This document shows, piece after piece, positions 21,641-33,300 of a stretch of DNA of 64,000 nt. This DNA is from Myotis daubentonii. Taxonomy: Eukaryota > Chordata > Mammalia > Chiroptera > Vespertilionidae. Numbering within the stretch: position 1 is the first letter of the stretch; each line of letters starts with the position of its first letter. The notes below the pieces were generated by a model, which searched no databases, was not told where the DNA came from, and was given only the letters and a program-made list of their open reading frames with translations. Location: the NCBI RefSeq assembly GCF_963259705.1, contig NC_081842.1:41044796-41108795 (forward strand). Reading direction: 5' to 3'. Made by a program: the position numbers and the translations under genes.

Positions 21641-22000
21641 GATTAAAAAAAAACACAATTTTTTACTAACATAGGAGTAATAGGTGTTCATTATAGAAAT
21701 AAAAAGAAAAAAAAGTAAAACACTTATATGGCCACCCCAGAGACAATCATTGTTAATATATTGGTGTGAAATCACATCGGTATTGTTACATGTATACTAT
21801 ATGCTCTAATAAATTATCTTTAGTGGTTGTATAGCATTACCTTTCTTGAATTTATATAACTAATCCCCTATTGCTGGACATCTAGATTGTGATAAACATT
21901 CTTATAGTTGGATATAATATACAACTATGACTGTTTCCTTAGAATAAATTCCTAATGATATAATTGCTGAGTCAGAGTTCAAACAGGGATTTGAGATTTT
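21640..22000. repeat. old LINE-derived fragment
   Basis: The 'ttcattatagaaataaaaag' and 'ggccaccccagagacaatcattgttaa' phrases are followed by 'ctggacatctagattgtgataaacattcttatagttgga'. That order resembles ancient L1 3' regions. Confidence 0.45.
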
Positions 22001-22319
22001 GATATGTCTCAATAAATAAGTGTTGAAAAGAAACAGTGAATGTCTCCTTATGACAAAAAGGAGACATCAGTGGAGGAGGCAGGAAGTTGCATTGGTGAAT
22101 GGGCTAACTAGGAAGTTCTTAAGACATTTTTTGGGTCAGGAGAGTAAAAATGTGGGAGAATCTCCACATTCTTATGAATACAATGCACTAACTGCTCAAG
22201 AAAGAAGGCTTAACCTTCTTATTACAGCCAGCTCCTGGTGCTGCTCTCCAGAGTGTCTTGTGAAAGAATATTTAAAACACAGAAAAGAACAAGTCTTTCT
22301 CTAGCCTCTCTTCTGCAAT

Positions 22320-22420
22320 TGTGACTATTCAGAATCTACTCGTCTTTCAAGGAGTAACTTACCTTCTTCATGAAGCATCCCTGACTCTCAAGGACTTCTT
22401 CCTTTATTAATGCATAGCAC
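22320..22420 (+). repeat. L2 LINE fragment
   Basis: 'ttcaaggagtaacttaccttcttcatgaagcatccctgac' matches the conserved L2 3' phrase. Confidence 0.55.
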
Positions 22421-22434
22421 TTTGTGAAGGCGCT

Positions 22435-22560
22435 ATGCTTGTTTATCACATTAATCTTCACAAATATCAGTTGAGGTGGTTATTATCATTCTCATTTTAC
22501 ACTGAAGCTGGGATAGATTAACACCGTGCCACTGTGGCATAAAGAAGAGGCTAACCCGGA
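22435..22560 (-). repeat. MIR SINE
   Basis: Antisense MIR: 'cacattaatcttcacaaatatcagttgaggtggttattatcattctcattttacactgaagc'. Confidence 0.6.
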
Positions 22561-22789
22561 ATAAAACAAGGTTTCTCACTCTCAACTTTGTCTAAATGTA
22601 TTTTTCCTAAGAGGTAGGTGAAGGCAGCAAGAGTGGAATGTACAAAAGTAGAGGGAGAGTGAAAGTGAAAAGGAAGAGCAGTGGTTTAGGGGATCGCTGG
22701 GAAGGGGCTCAGTGTGACCACTGGCATAGAAGGACATGGATGAAGAGGCAGGAGACGGAGTGAGGAAGGGAGGTTGGGACTGGGATCCT

Positions 22790-23050
22790 CATGAATGCCG
22801 AAGCACATAGCACACCTCTTGGAACACAGTGGAATTCAGTAAAGGCCATTGAATCTTGCAGTATATTGAAGATTTAAACTGTCTTTAAATGGTTTATCTT
22901 TCTAGCTAGACTGTGAGACCTGTTATGTCGGTGGTTGTACCCACTGAGTTCATCTTCATATCTGTAACATCCAATACAATGACTGGCATACACTAATGGT
23001 ACATAAGTCTTTGTTTTATAAATTAATCAATGCATAAACATTCTCTTGGG
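22790..23050 (+). repeat. L2 LINE 3' end
   Basis: 'agcacatagcacacctcttggaacacagtggaattcag' and 'agactgtgagacctgttatgtcgg...ccaatacaatgactggcat' are diverged L2 3' phrases. Confidence 0.55.
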
Positions 23051-23084
23051 AGACAGCATAGACAAAAATGAACAAAAACAAAGC

Positions 23085-23300
23085 AAAATACTGCTTTTAG
23101 AAGCAGAAGACCTGATTTTAAATACCTTCTCTCTAGCTTACAGGTTATGTGACACTGGGTAATTTACATAACCTCGTTGAATAGTCTATTCATCTGATGA
23201 TAATACTCACCTCAAAGTGTTATTATGAAGATTAAGTGAGATTATACTTTTGAATTGCTTAGCATAATACTTGACAAATTGTAGACATTCAACAAACGTC
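23085..23300 (+). repeat. MIR SINE
   Basis: 'gacctgattttaaataccttctctctagcttacaggttatgtgacactgggtaatttacataacctc' followed by the 'attaagtgagattat' and 'gacattcaacaaacg' segments of MIR. Confidence 0.8.
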
Positions 23301-23449
23301 AGTTTCCCACTTTCACCTTCCCACTATCTAGAATTGAATTGTTCACTAAGAGAGCTTACGTTCAGATTTAAGGTATAGCCCATTTCAAATATTTGGTCCT
23401 ATTATCAGACCATGGATCTCAATTTAATATTTACAAGGATTACTACTGC

Positions 23450-23668
23450 TTTGGCTGGTGTGGCTTAGTTGGTTGGAGCATTGTCCCATGCACCAAAGGG
23501 TCATGGGTTCAATTCCTGGCCAGGGCACATACCTAGGTTGCAGGTTTGATTTCTGTTCTGGGTGCATACGGGAGGCAACCTATCAATGTTTCTCTCTCAC
23601 ATCACTGTTTCTCTCTCCCTTTCCTTCCTCTTTCTTTAAGTCAATAAACATAAAAATAAAAAAGAGTA
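23450..23668 (+). mobile_element. Ves SINE
   Basis: 'ggctggtgtggcttagttggttggagcattg' head, 'ggttcaattcctgg' B-box region, CT-rich middle and 'aagtcaataaacataaaaataaaaaag' tail. Confidence 0.9.
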
Positions 23669-23767
23669 CTACTGTTTTAAGCATGTATTACAATGTGTCA
23701 CAAATAGGTTCTCAATATATGAATGAATTAGGGGATCACTGGGAAGGGGCTTGAATTGGATTAAATA

Positions 23768-24194
23768 CAGTAGTCCCTCTTATCCACCTGTTGTTTTGCT
23801 TTCTGTGGTTTCAGTTACCTGTGGTCAACCATGGTCTGAAAATACTAAATGGAAAATTCCAGAAATAAAAAATGTATACGTTTTAAATTGCATGCCGTTT
23901 TGAGTAGTGTGATAAATCTCGTGTAGTCCTGTTCTATCCTGCCTGGAACATGAATCATCCCTTTGTCCAGTGTATCCGTGCTGTATACGCTCCCCGCCCA
24001 TTAGTCACTCAGTAGCCATCTTAGTTATCAGATCAACTGTCCCGATATTGCAGTGCTTGTGTTCAAGTAACCCTCATTTCTCTTAATAATGGCCCCAAAG
24101 TGCAAGAGTAGTGATTTTGGCAATTCAGATATGTCAAAGATAATCTGTAAAGTGCTTTATTTAAGTGAAAAATATATGTATGGGGAAAACCATT

Positions 24195-24225
<31 letters not shown>

Positions 24226-24327
24226 ATACATACACACACACATATATATGGTTTGGTACTATCCACAGTTTCAGGTGTCCACTGGGAATCTCAGAATGGA
24301 TCCCCCTTAGATAACGGGAAACTACTG
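23768..24327 (+). mobile_element. Tigger-type (pogo/mariner) internally deleted element
   Basis: A 560-bp element flanked by TA dinucleotides with matching ends (CAGTAGTCCCTCTTATCC ... ACTACTG). A short open piece beginning MAPKCKSSDFGNSDMSK (24089 onward) is the decayed start of a Tigger transposase. The catalytic region is missing and is replaced by a (TA)n(CA)n microsatellite. Ancient in mammals. Confidence 0.85.
24196..24248. repeat. (TA)n(CA)n microsatellite
   Basis: Alternating TA then CA/ACAT repeats inside the deleted Tigger element. Confidence 0.85.
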
Positions 24328-24624
24328 TACTCAGAATTTTGTCAGAGTGTCTATAGCATTCTCAGGATCCAAGATATAGCTATACCTCAGTCACTACTTG
24401 ATTGGGTTGGTCTTTAGTTGATTTGAAAGACCCCTCAAAACCATTAAATATCTTTTGTTTTCATTCTGTTTGCATCTAAACAAACATGTGATGACAAAAT
24501 CAGCTTCTAGCTATTTTGATACCAGATAAGAGGACCCTGGAATCAACTAAAAGAAATAACATCCATTAAAAAAAAAAAATCCCAAAACAGCCTGTCACCT
24601 AGCTTAAATGTCAGTTTCTTTCTT

Positions 24625-25145
24625 TTTTTAAAACAGCTTTATTGAGATGAAATTCACATACCATGTAATTCACCCATTTAAAGTGTACATTTCAATGGTT
24701 TGTAATACATTCACAGAGTTGGGCAACTATCACCACAATTCAGTTTTAGATCTTTTTCATCATCCCCCAAAGAAACCCTGTGCCTAGTAGCAGTTCCTGC
24801 CCATCGCCCCTCTCACCTTCCCAGACCCAGACAAACACTAATCTACTTTCTGTCTATAGATTTGCCTATTGTGGACATTTCATGTGAATAGAATTATACT
24901 GTATGTGGTATATTATAACTGGCTCCTTTCATTGAGGATAGTGTTTTCAAAGATCACCCATGTTGTAGCATGTCAGCTCTTTATTGTTCTTTATTGATGA
25001 AAATATCCCATTGTATATCTAGGCCACATTTTATTTATTCATCATTGATGGATATTTTGGATTGTTTCCACTTTTGGCTATTATAAGAACACTGCTATGA
25101 ACATTCATGTACATATTTTTATGAATGTATACTTTTTCCTTCTCT
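24625..25145 (-). repeat. ancient L1 3' region
   Basis: Antisense copy of the conserved old-L1 3' UTR ('acagctttattgagatgaaattcacataccatgtaattcaccc'). It continues into 'ggatattttggattgtttccacttttggctattataagaacactgctatgaac', the antisense of the ORF2 end. Confidence 0.85.
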
Positions 25146-25169
25146 GGGATACATACCTACTTAACATTT

Positions 25170-26490
25170 AAATTCACCTTGCAGCAGCATTTGACTCTTA
25201 TTAGTCATTTCTTCCCACTGAAACATGTTCTTAGTTTGACTTTCACGATGTTACATACCTCTCATTTTATCCCCTCCTACCTGAGAACTCCTTCTCAGTC
25301 TCCTTTGAAGATTCATTCTCCTGTACCTGGCCATTAAATGTTGGCATTTTGTAACAGACCCTTTTCTCATTCTGTTATCTTCCCACAGGCAACCTTACCC
25401 CTTCTTATATAAGGCCAAATTTACCGCCTCTATGTCAATGACTCCCAAATCTAGGGCCAATCTCTCTTCTGAGTCCAAACCCATATATCCAAATGCCTCC
25501 TTGATAACTGTGCATGGATATTCCAACGCCATCTTAGTCTTCATGTGTCCAACCTGGCTTATAATCTTCCTGGTCCTCTTTCATTTGGTCCTCTTCCCAT
25601 GTTCTTTTTCTTAGTAAATACGGATTGCTGGGGCCCACATTCTGGATTTCTGGACATCTTAGAGCTATTCCAGCCCTTCTTTAGCAACTTACCCCATATA
25701 CTACCTATTTCAAGCTTTGTAGATTTGTCTCCCACAATATTTGTTGAATCTATCTGCTTTTTCCATCTCCATTGCTATTGGCTCAGGGCAAGCTACCATC
25801 ATCTTTCATCTAGACTCCACTGGCATCCCCACATCCTCATCTATTCCCTTCAGCAGTTTTTCATATATCAGCCAGAGTGATGTTTGCACAACACACAATA
25901 TTTTAACCTCCGCCCCAGCCCCACCCTGCCATGTTTAAAATTTTTCAATGCCTTCCTATTGCTTTTAACATAATGTTCAAAGCACTATGTATGACTTTCA
26001 GTGCTCAGCAAGTTTTGGCCCCAGTGATTGCTCCAGTCCAGTCTCATGCTCTTTACCTCTTGTTCTTTGTCCTCTAGCCACACCATCATTCTCTTCTTCA
26101 AAAGAGCTACCCCAAGCTATTTGCATGTGTTCTTCCCTATTCCTAGAAACCACCACCTCTTCACAAACCCGTCTCCTCCCCCTCTTAGTTAATTCCAATG
26201 GCTCCTTCTTATCTGAATTCAAATATTTTCTCAGAGAAGCAGTTTCTGGAATTAATGTCCTTGTCCCTTCACCACCCGGGTTACATTCTCTGTTTCATTC
26301 TCTCTTAGCTCCATATTTCTTTCCCTCAAAACATGTATCTCAGTTTATAGTTATAGTTATGCATGTATTTATGTGGTTATTTAATCAATGTCCATTTCTC
26401 CATGTAAATGGGTTGAAACTGGTTTTTCCCCCATTGCATGGCTACCAATAAACACCATACCTAGCCTTAGTAGATAATAAATAAATATAA
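25170..26490 (+). repeat. L2 LINE (ORF2 end and 3' UTR)
   Basis: Long diverged L2 in sense order: 'gggcaagctaccatcatctttcatctagactcc', 'cattgcttttaacataatgttcaaagcactatg' and 'tctcagagaagcag', ending near 'ccaataaacaccatacctagcc'. Plus-strand open frames here (for example 25987-26451) are decayed L2 or chance frames. Confidence 0.7.
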
Positions 26491-26600
26491 AGACCACCAG
26501 ATTTCTGGCCTGGATAACTGATGGATCATGAGGCCACCAACTAGATTAAGGAATGCAAGATGAAGAACACACCTCAGTGGGAACAAAAAAAGAGAGACCT

Positions 26601-26847
26601 AGCCCAGCTGGCATGGCTCCGTGGTGGAGCGTGGACCTATGAACCAGGAGAGGTCACGGTTCGATTCCTCGTCAGGGCACGTGCCCTGGTTGTGGGCTCA
26701 ATCCCTGGTGGGGTGTGTGCAAGAGGCAGCCAATCAATTATTCTCTCTCATTATTGATATTTCTATTTTTCCCTCTCCCTTTCTCTCTGAAATCAATAAA
26801 AATATGTTTTAAAAAAAAGGAAAGAAAAGAAAGAAGAAAAGAAAAGA
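26601..26847 (+). mobile_element. Ves SINE with short target duplication
   Basis: Complete Ves ending in an (AAAGA)n-like tail. Direct repeat agagacct at 26593-26600 and 26848-26855. Confidence 0.9.
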
Positions 26848-27022
26848 AGAGACCTTAGCATTTGAGGAAGTCCCATAAGAAGCCAGCAGGCAGTTGTACT
26901 ATGGATGTAGAGCTGTAAAAGAGATCTGGGATGGAAGCACAGAGTCAGACCATACGTTTTCGGTTAAGATCTTGGGAGTGGTTGAGCTTGCCCAGCTTAA
27001 AAAGAATAAAGACACCCATATT

Positions 27023-27275
27023 GCCCTAGCCAGGTTAGCTCAGTGGATAGAGCAGTCAGCCTGTGGACTGAAGGGTCCCTGGTTCAATTCCAGTCAAGGG
27101 TACATATGGTGGTTGCAGGCTGATCCCTGGCCCTGGTAGGGGTGAGTGTGGGAGGCAACCAATCTATGTGTCTCTCTCACATCAATGTTTCTCTCTCTGT
27201 GTATCTCCCCCTCCCTTCCACTCTTTCTAAAAGTCAATGGAAAAATACCCTCAGGTGAGGATTAACAGCAACAAC
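27023..27275 (+). mobile_element. Ves SINE with perfect 15-bp target duplication
   Basis: Palindromic-tail subtype ('taccctcaggtgaggattaacagcaacaac'). Exact direct repeat aaagacacccatatt at 27008-27022 and 27276-27290, so a relatively young insertion. Confidence 0.95.
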
Positions 27276-27290
27276 AAAGACACCCATATT

Positions 27291-28324
27291 AAGAAACAGG
27301 CAAAAAAAAAAGTTTAGGATAAAATTTGAAATGAAAAATCAAAGATATGGGTGAAGCACCGTGTCAAATGCTTCAGAAGGAAGCTTTGAGTTTGGTCATT
27401 TGGGTAAGGGATTTTTGAGTATCCTGTTCCTCAACGAGGATTTTTCACCTAATGGCTTTAGCATCCATAACAATCCTCACCTGAATCAATTGTTTCACTG
27501 GGGAGAGCTGAATGGCAATGTTTAAATTTCATCCTTCCTTCAGGAAAAATTCCTATCCTCCCCCTTCTGTCTCCTTTAAAAAATTCCTAGGTCCCTCTCA
27601 GGGAAAAGGTTCTCTGGGACCTCACTCTTCTACTGACCCACTGCTGGGATATCTCACCCATGGGCCCTGGGCAATAAAAAGGCTCTTTTGGGAGAAGGAC
27701 GAAAAGGAATGGAGAAGATGCTGGAGTGAGGTTTGACAAACCTTTGGAGAGCATAGCTAAAGCAATGGAGACTCCTTTGGGTAAATATGATCCCTTCCAG
27801 CTTTATACCTCACGCACAGACAAATGCAGAGAGGTGAGATTTGCACAAGGTCGCACCCATATCCCTTCAGACAGCTTTCCAAGACCTTCCAAATCTGGGT
27901 GAAATGCCCTTTTCTGTGCACTCCTACAGGACCTGGCCCTTCCCTCTCGCATCCCTCAGGACCCAGGATTGTAATGGCTGCTTTGCTCACCTGAACTTTC
28001 ACTAGGCCTCAGGGTCTTTCACAGCAGGGGCTGTTTTCTGTCTGGTCCCCTAGTTGTAAGCCCAATATTTAATTGAGAGCTTTACAAAAACGGGACTCAG
28101 CAAACTTTTTTTTTTTTGCTGGGTGAATGAACAATTGAAGGACAACTGTACCTGGGGAAATGCAAGCAGCATTCCATGGTTGGAGCTGGGAGGGTGAGGT
28201 AGCTTGTGGGAGGGTGTTGGAGAGGCTTGGGGGGTGGGGGGGAGGGAGGGTGGATTTTACCAGAAAGGTGCAGAATTGCCCTGGGGCCTCAGAGCAGTGA
28301 AAGTCAGCCTTCTACTGGATTTGT
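27291..28324. other. stretch without a recognised gene
   Basis: No gene recognised. A G-rich tract at about 28228-28252 (several runs of three to seven G) could form a G-quadruplex. Confidence 0.4.
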
Positions 28325-28480
28325 GATTCAGGAAGATCTCATTTTATCCCTTTAATGACTTGATGAGATAACTGTTCCTATCTCTATTTTACTGATAAGG
28401 AAATGGGCCTCTGAGAAATTAAGGAACTTGTTCAAGGACACCCAACTGGGAGGTGAGTGGAGTCAAGAGTCCTAAACTTC
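28325..28480 (-). repeat. MIR SINE
   Basis: Antisense MIR core: 'cctatctctattttactgataaggaaatgggcctctgagaaattaaggaacttgttcaaggacac'. Confidence 0.85.
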
Positions 28481-28716
28481 ATCCTATTTCTGCCTTAGCC
28501 TGCCACTCGCCTCCTGTAGGAAAGAGAATAGATCCAACAGGAAACTAAGACATCAACCAAATGGGTCAGGACTTCGCCAGCCTGTCATCTCCTGGCTCCC
28601 CAGTACTCAGCTCCTCACGGTGTCAGGAATGAAAACAGGCATGTGCATTTGCTTCCCATGGTGTATGTGCTTGGGGGACTCCTGACTGTTTTAAAGTTTT
28701 TTCAATATTTGCATCT

Positions 28717-28945
28717 TTCCCTAGCCAGTTTTGCTCAGTGGATAGAGCATCAGCCTGTGGACTGAAGGGTCCCGGGTTCAATTCCGGTCAAGGGCACATG
28801 CCCGAGTTGCAGACTCGGTCCCCAGTTGTGAGGTGTGCAGGAGGCAGCAATCAATGGTTCTTTCTCATCACTGATGTTTCTATCTCTCCCTCTCCTTTCC
28901 TCTCTGAAATCAATAAAACAATATTTTTTAAAAAAAATAAAAAAT
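28717..28945 (+). mobile_element. Ves SINE carrying a 3' transduction
   Basis: Complete Ves with head 'ccctagccagttttgctcag' and A-rich tail at about 28921-28945. The matching target duplication does not follow this tail but lies 70 bases further on (29014-29026, repeat aatatttgcatct, first copy 28704-28716). The intervening segment therefore came in with the SINE. Confidence 0.85.
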
Positions 28946-29013
28946 AGCTACATATGTCTATTTGAACATAGAAAAGGAGTGAAGGAATTCACATTGAACT
29001 TAAAAAAAAAATA
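28946..29013 (+). mobile_element. 3'-transduced segment with second poly(A)
   Basis: Unique sequence ending in a second A-run (29002-29011) immediately before the downstream target duplication. It fits read-through of the source SINE transcript to a later terminator or poly(A), then co-insertion. Confidence 0.7.
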
Positions 29014-29267
29014 AATATTTGCATCTAGTTGCACCTTTTCTGTCTGAGATCACAAGGTATAAATAGGATTGACCTTGGCACCAGGTCAGAGGCCGAGGTC
29101 TGTGTGGAGCCATTGCAGGGCCCCACGGGAGGTGGGACCTCTGAGTTCTGTGCCACAGAGTAAAGACTGTCTCCTCGTCCTGAAACCCTCCACTAAGGCT
29201 GCTTTAGGAAAAGGAGCTACGTTTTTCAAAATAACAATTACCCGCCAGGCTTTCCATTGTTATTTCA

Positions 29268-29440
29268 CTGGTCATGGCTCCCCCACTTGCGAGTTGTGTG
29301 ATATCACTAAGCCTCAGTTTACTCAACTATGAAATAGAACCCAGACCGCCTTTCTCATAAGGTGGTGTGAGGATTAACCAGGAGAAGTACCTGTAAGGAA
29401 TTTAACCCATCAGAAGTATTCAATGCGTATTTGCTATTAT
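29268..29440 (+). repeat. MIR SINE
   Basis: 'ccacttgcgagttgtgtgatatcactaagcctcagtttactcaactatgaaatagaac' and 'aggattaaccaggag...agtattcaatgcgtatttgctattat' are MIR core and tail. Confidence 0.85.
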
Positions 29441-29454
29441 CATCATTATCATTA

Positions 29455-29590
29455 GTGTTTAATCCATAAAACCACCAGCTTTTGAGGCAAATGGTATTAT
29501 TACTCCCTTTTACATAGGAGGAAACTTTGACCAGCTAATAAAGCAAAGCTGCTAGGATTTAAATTCAAATCTGATTCCAAAGCTGTTATT
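29455..29590 (-). repeat. MIR SINE fragment
   Basis: Antisense 'ggtattattactcccttttacataggaggaaactttg...ctaggatttaaattcaaatctgattcc'. Confidence 0.65.
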
Positions 29591-30154
29591 TATTTATTTT
29601 TTAAGGACTATATTCCATCTCCCTTCAGGAGAACAGTAATAATGGAAAGTGCTCAGGGATTCTTGATTTGAGGAAATACAAGGAAATAGCCCTAAGTTTC
29701 TGATTCAGAGTCTCTTGCTTAAATTTCTGAGATTTCTGACAGACTTGCCTGGGCTTTGAATCCCCGTGTGGCTCTCTCCCCACGGCAGGAGGAAAAGGAC
29801 AGAGTCCACACGCTCCCGGATTGGAATCTTTTCCCCAACACTTTGAAGTAAATGATTATTTCAGCTAAAATGGGTCTCTGAATGTGTAGCATTAACGTTC
29901 ACTATTCCCCTTCTGTTAATATAGGAATGAAGATGGAAAATGCAGCCTAGTTCCTTGTCTAATGCAGCCTAAGCATCTAACCAAGAAAATATGTGTTCTT
30001 GTCAAATAGAGATTCTAGATTCTAGATATTACCAGGGTTGCCCTTGCTCTTTATTTTCAATTTTCCCCTCTCATAAATAGCTCATTCTTTTTTTTTTCTT
30101 TTTTAGCTTTAGATGTTAAGAAAAATAAGAGAAGCAACAACTGTGCAGTCCATT

Positions 30155-30240
30155 CCTGTTTATGGGAGTGCTTTCACACACATGATTTAATTTTACTCTT
30201 ACAAAAACTTGTGAGGTGTTTATTACCACTTATTTCAACG
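30155..30240 (-). repeat. MIR SINE fragment
   Basis: Antisense 'gtgctttcacacacatgatttaattttactcttacaaaaacttgtgagg', the MIR tail side. Confidence 0.55.
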
Positions 30241-30496
30241 GCTATATAATATTTATTTCAGCATTATCTTATAATGGGCGCTGAAATAATTTATAATTTT
30301 TTTGTTATTATGATGAAATCTGTGAAGCATTCAGCATGTTCTCAATAAATGTGGAATGAATGAATGAGCATACTCTGTGAACTCATTTTTAATCCAAGAT
30401 CACTTGTTAAACCTAAATGAAAGTATCCTTTTCTAAGTTAGCCGAAGGCATTGACATAGAAAAATAATATATATATGAGTTTAAAAAATAAGTCAT

Positions 30497-30575
30497 GCTG
30501 CCCTGGCCAGGTGGCTCAGTTGGTTGGAGCATACAGGAGGCAACCAACTGATGTTTCTCTCTATCTCTTTTTCAA
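30497..30575 (+). mobile_element. internally deleted Ves SINE
   Basis: The head 'gccctggccaggtggctcagttggttggagcat' jumps directly to 'acaggaggcaaccaactgatgtttctctct'. The middle, including the B-box, is deleted. Confidence 0.8.
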
Positions 30576-31220
30576 ACATGGCCATCCTAATGGGTGTAAA
30601 GTTGTATTTCATTTTGTTGCGTGCGTTTTTCTTTCTTTTTTTTTTTCCATTGTGGTTTTAATTTGCATTTCCCTAATGACTAATGAGGGTGAGCATCTTT
30701 TAATATGCTGGCTTGCCATTTGCATCTTCTCCTTTGAAGAAATGTCTGCTCAGATTCTTTACCCATTTTATTTTATTTTTTAAAAATATATTTGTATTGA
30801 TTTCGGAGAGGAAGGGAGAGGGAGAGAAAGAGAAACAACAATAATGAGAGAGACTTATCCATCTTGGCTGCCTCCTGCACGCCCCCTACTGGGGATCGAG
30901 CCTGCAACTCAGGCATGTGTACTGACCAGGAACTGAACCATGACCTCCTGGTTCACAGGTCAATGCTCAAGCTCTGAGACACACCAGCCAGGCTACCCAT
31001 TTTAAAATTGAATTGTCTTTGTTGTTGAGTTGTAAATGTTCTTTATATATTCTGGACCCTTATCAAATATATGATTTGAAAATAATTTCTCCAATCCTGT
31101 GGGTTGTTTCTTCACTCTCTTGGTAGAATTCTTTGATGCAAAAATGTTTTTAATTTTGATTCCTATATTTTTTTAATGTGTCACTGAAGATGTTTTTGAG
31201 TGTTATGCAACTAAACCCTA
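30575..31220 (-). repeat. ancient L1 ORF2 region split by a Ves SINE
   Basis: Antisense L1 phrases 'cattgtggttttaatttgcatttccctaatgactaatgagggtgagcatctttt' and, after the SINE, 'ttctttatatattctggacccttatcaaatatatgatttg' continue one another across the insertion. Confidence 0.85.
30771..30993 (-). mobile_element. Ves SINE nested in the L1
   Basis: Antisense full Ves flanked by tacccatttta at 30760-30770 and 30994-31004. It interrupts the L1 cleanly, so it is younger than the L1. Confidence 0.95.
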
Positions 31221-31367
31221 TTTTCTCCTCAGCCTTGTGGTTTTCATTGCACAGCCTTGCTTAGCCTGGTGGTTTTTAGGCACACATACGTCTCCTTAGA
31301 GCAGAACTGGGAAAAGACCCAGCGGAGGGGAAGCTTGGCTCATTGGGATAATTGGAAGGGGTTCAGC

Positions 31368-31530
31368 TCTGACTGTGTGTCAGGCAGTGCTGGAAGCACC
31401 AGCCACACCCGTTAACTCAGTAATCCTCAGGATGACACTTGGAGGAAGGTCCTATTTAAAAATTTGTAGATCAGAAATTGAGGTACAAAGATTTGAAGGA
31501 ATCTTTTCAAAGTCACAGAGGGGTAATTGG
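31368..31530 (-). repeat. MIR SINE
   Basis: Antisense 'gtgtgtcaggcagtgctggaagcacc...aaatttgtagatcagaaattgaggtacaaagatttg'. Confidence 0.65.
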
Positions 31531-31651
31531 TAGACGTCGTATGGGAGCCCAAGCTGCCCCAGAGAGCATGCTCTTCACTCCACCCCAGCACCGAGACTGT
31601 TTTCTTTCACTTTTCCTTCTTGCTCTTAAGATTGTGATGCTGGGGAGTATG

Positions 31652-31699
31652 TGTGTGTGTGTGTGTGTTGTTTTTTTGTTTTTTTTTTGGGGGGGGGGA
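31652..31699. repeat. compound (TG)n / T-run / G-run microsatellite
   Basis: A TG run is followed by about 10 T and then 10 G. A compound simple repeat with sharp composition switches. Confidence 0.85.
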
Positions 31700-32450
31700 T
31701 TAAAAGAACAAAACTTCTACTTTTGCTGTCTCTCCCCATATTATTTGTACTTATTTTCCATTTCTGCCTGAAAGAAATCATTGATGAATCACGTGTATGG
31801 GAGAAGAGGCCGCTTAGCTTAGTACTTATGAATCAGACGGGCTTGGATGGCTTTAACACTTGGTACCTGTATACCTGTTTTTTCAGCCTTAGTTTCCTTT
31901 TCTATCACTTAGTTGTTTACCAATCCTTGGATGTGCAATATAAATCTCCAATCAAAACAGAGCTCCTGATTCCTAGCCTCTCCCTCAATCCACATGCAAA
32001 ACCCGTCCCAACAGCTTCCACGCCAAGCCTTCATCAATTCAATCAACACCACCAAGTTCTTCCCCGATGCTAAGCCAGAACAGCAGGGTCAGCCTTGATT
32101 ACTACATTTCCATTACCTCTCCCTAGCTCCACATGCTTTCAATTCACCACCCAGGCCTTTTAATTTGACCTCCAGATGACATCTCTGATATGTCTACTTC
32201 TCGCCATCCCTCTCCTTTGCTCTCTTACCCCCAGTCTAAGTAATCATTATCTTTGGTCTAGAATCCTGGGGTAACTCCTTCCTCTGTTTCCTGATTTCTC
32301 TCTAACCCATTCTCTATATGGACTAAAGTAAATGTCTTAAAATTTTATCCTGATCATGCCAACTCCCCTGCTTAAACCACTTCAGTCTTCTAGCTCAGAG
32401 TAAAATCTAAACTCCTTACTGTACCCTAGAGGGTCCTATATACTGGGGCC

Positions 32451-32862
32451 TGTTGTGCCCAGATTTCAAGATTCCCAAGGGCCCACCAGGGAGCCAGTGA
32501 GTCCGATGCAAAAGCAAAGAGTCCTCCATTTCGAACTAGTTCGGCTCCCCGACCACGCTCACCGATGCAACGGTAAGCCCAGTGGCCGAGAGAGAAAACT
32601 CTGTGTGGAGAGAGGTTTTATAGGGGGTTGGGGTAAGGGGAGGAGAAAGGACTGTGGGCCCTGCCGATTGGCCAGGCGCAAGTCGGTGTCTTGTTACACC
32701 GGATGTGGTCATATCTATGGCGACTTCCCTTGATTGTCATTGGTTAGTTTAAAGAAGTCTTGGCTTCCGGGAAGAAGCTTTGCTGAGCACATGGTCAAGG
32801 TAAGATGGAGGGCATAGCCCTTACCCTGGGGCAAGGTGGAGGGCGTAGTCCTCGCCCTTTCA
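32451..32862 (-). mobile_element. endogenous retrovirus solo LTR
   Basis: A 412-bp element that on the minus strand starts TGAAAGG and ends ACAACA. It is flanked by the 5-bp duplication gggcc (32446-32450 and 32863-32867). A TATA box (TATAAAA, complement of 32617-32623) sits in a promoter-like context. No internal viral genes are present, so this is what remains after LTR-LTR recombination. The overlapping plus-strand frame 32455-32733 is a shadow. Confidence 0.85.
32617..32623 (-). promoter_or_regulatory. TATA box of the solo LTR
   Basis: TATAAAA on the minus strand, preceded by a C-rich tract and followed by a CT-rich segment. It would drive transcription toward lower coordinates if the LTR promoter is active. 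Confidence 0.6.
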
Positions 32863-33300
32863 GGGCCTATTTTTCTAACTTTACTTCATACCAGGCAACC
32901 ATGCTCACTATGCAACAATTTGTCTTATTTTTGTTCCTTGAGCAGGCCAGTTGCTTTCTCTCTTCTGCTCTTCTCATTTTTCAGATCTCAGCTCACATGC
33001 TATCTTCTCAGATAGGATCCTCCTAATCTTCCTAGGGAGAGAGGGAGGATTGCTTCCCTGAGGCAGGCTCAGTCTGATTACTAGTAAGTCCTTCATGGCA
33101 ATGATCTCAACATGTAATTATCTTATTTATTTACCTGTTTTTGTTTATCAGCCCCCTTATTTGTTTTATGTCTCCTACATTGTGACTTTGTCTAACTTAG
33201 TCATCACTATATCCTGAGAGCTTGAAATAAGGTGATCCCCAATGAGTGCATGAATAGATGAATGAATAAATGAATGAATGAATGAATGTCTCAACTCATA

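Larger units (their letters stand above)
31900..33300 (+). repeat. L2 LINE split by a solo LTR
   Basis: 'ttatcctgatcatgccaactcccctgcttaaaccacttcag' leads to the LTR at 32451. After it, 'tctcagctcacatgctatcttctcag' continues to the 3' end with the (GAAT)n tail at about 33262-33290, the signature L2 terminus. Confidence 0.85.
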
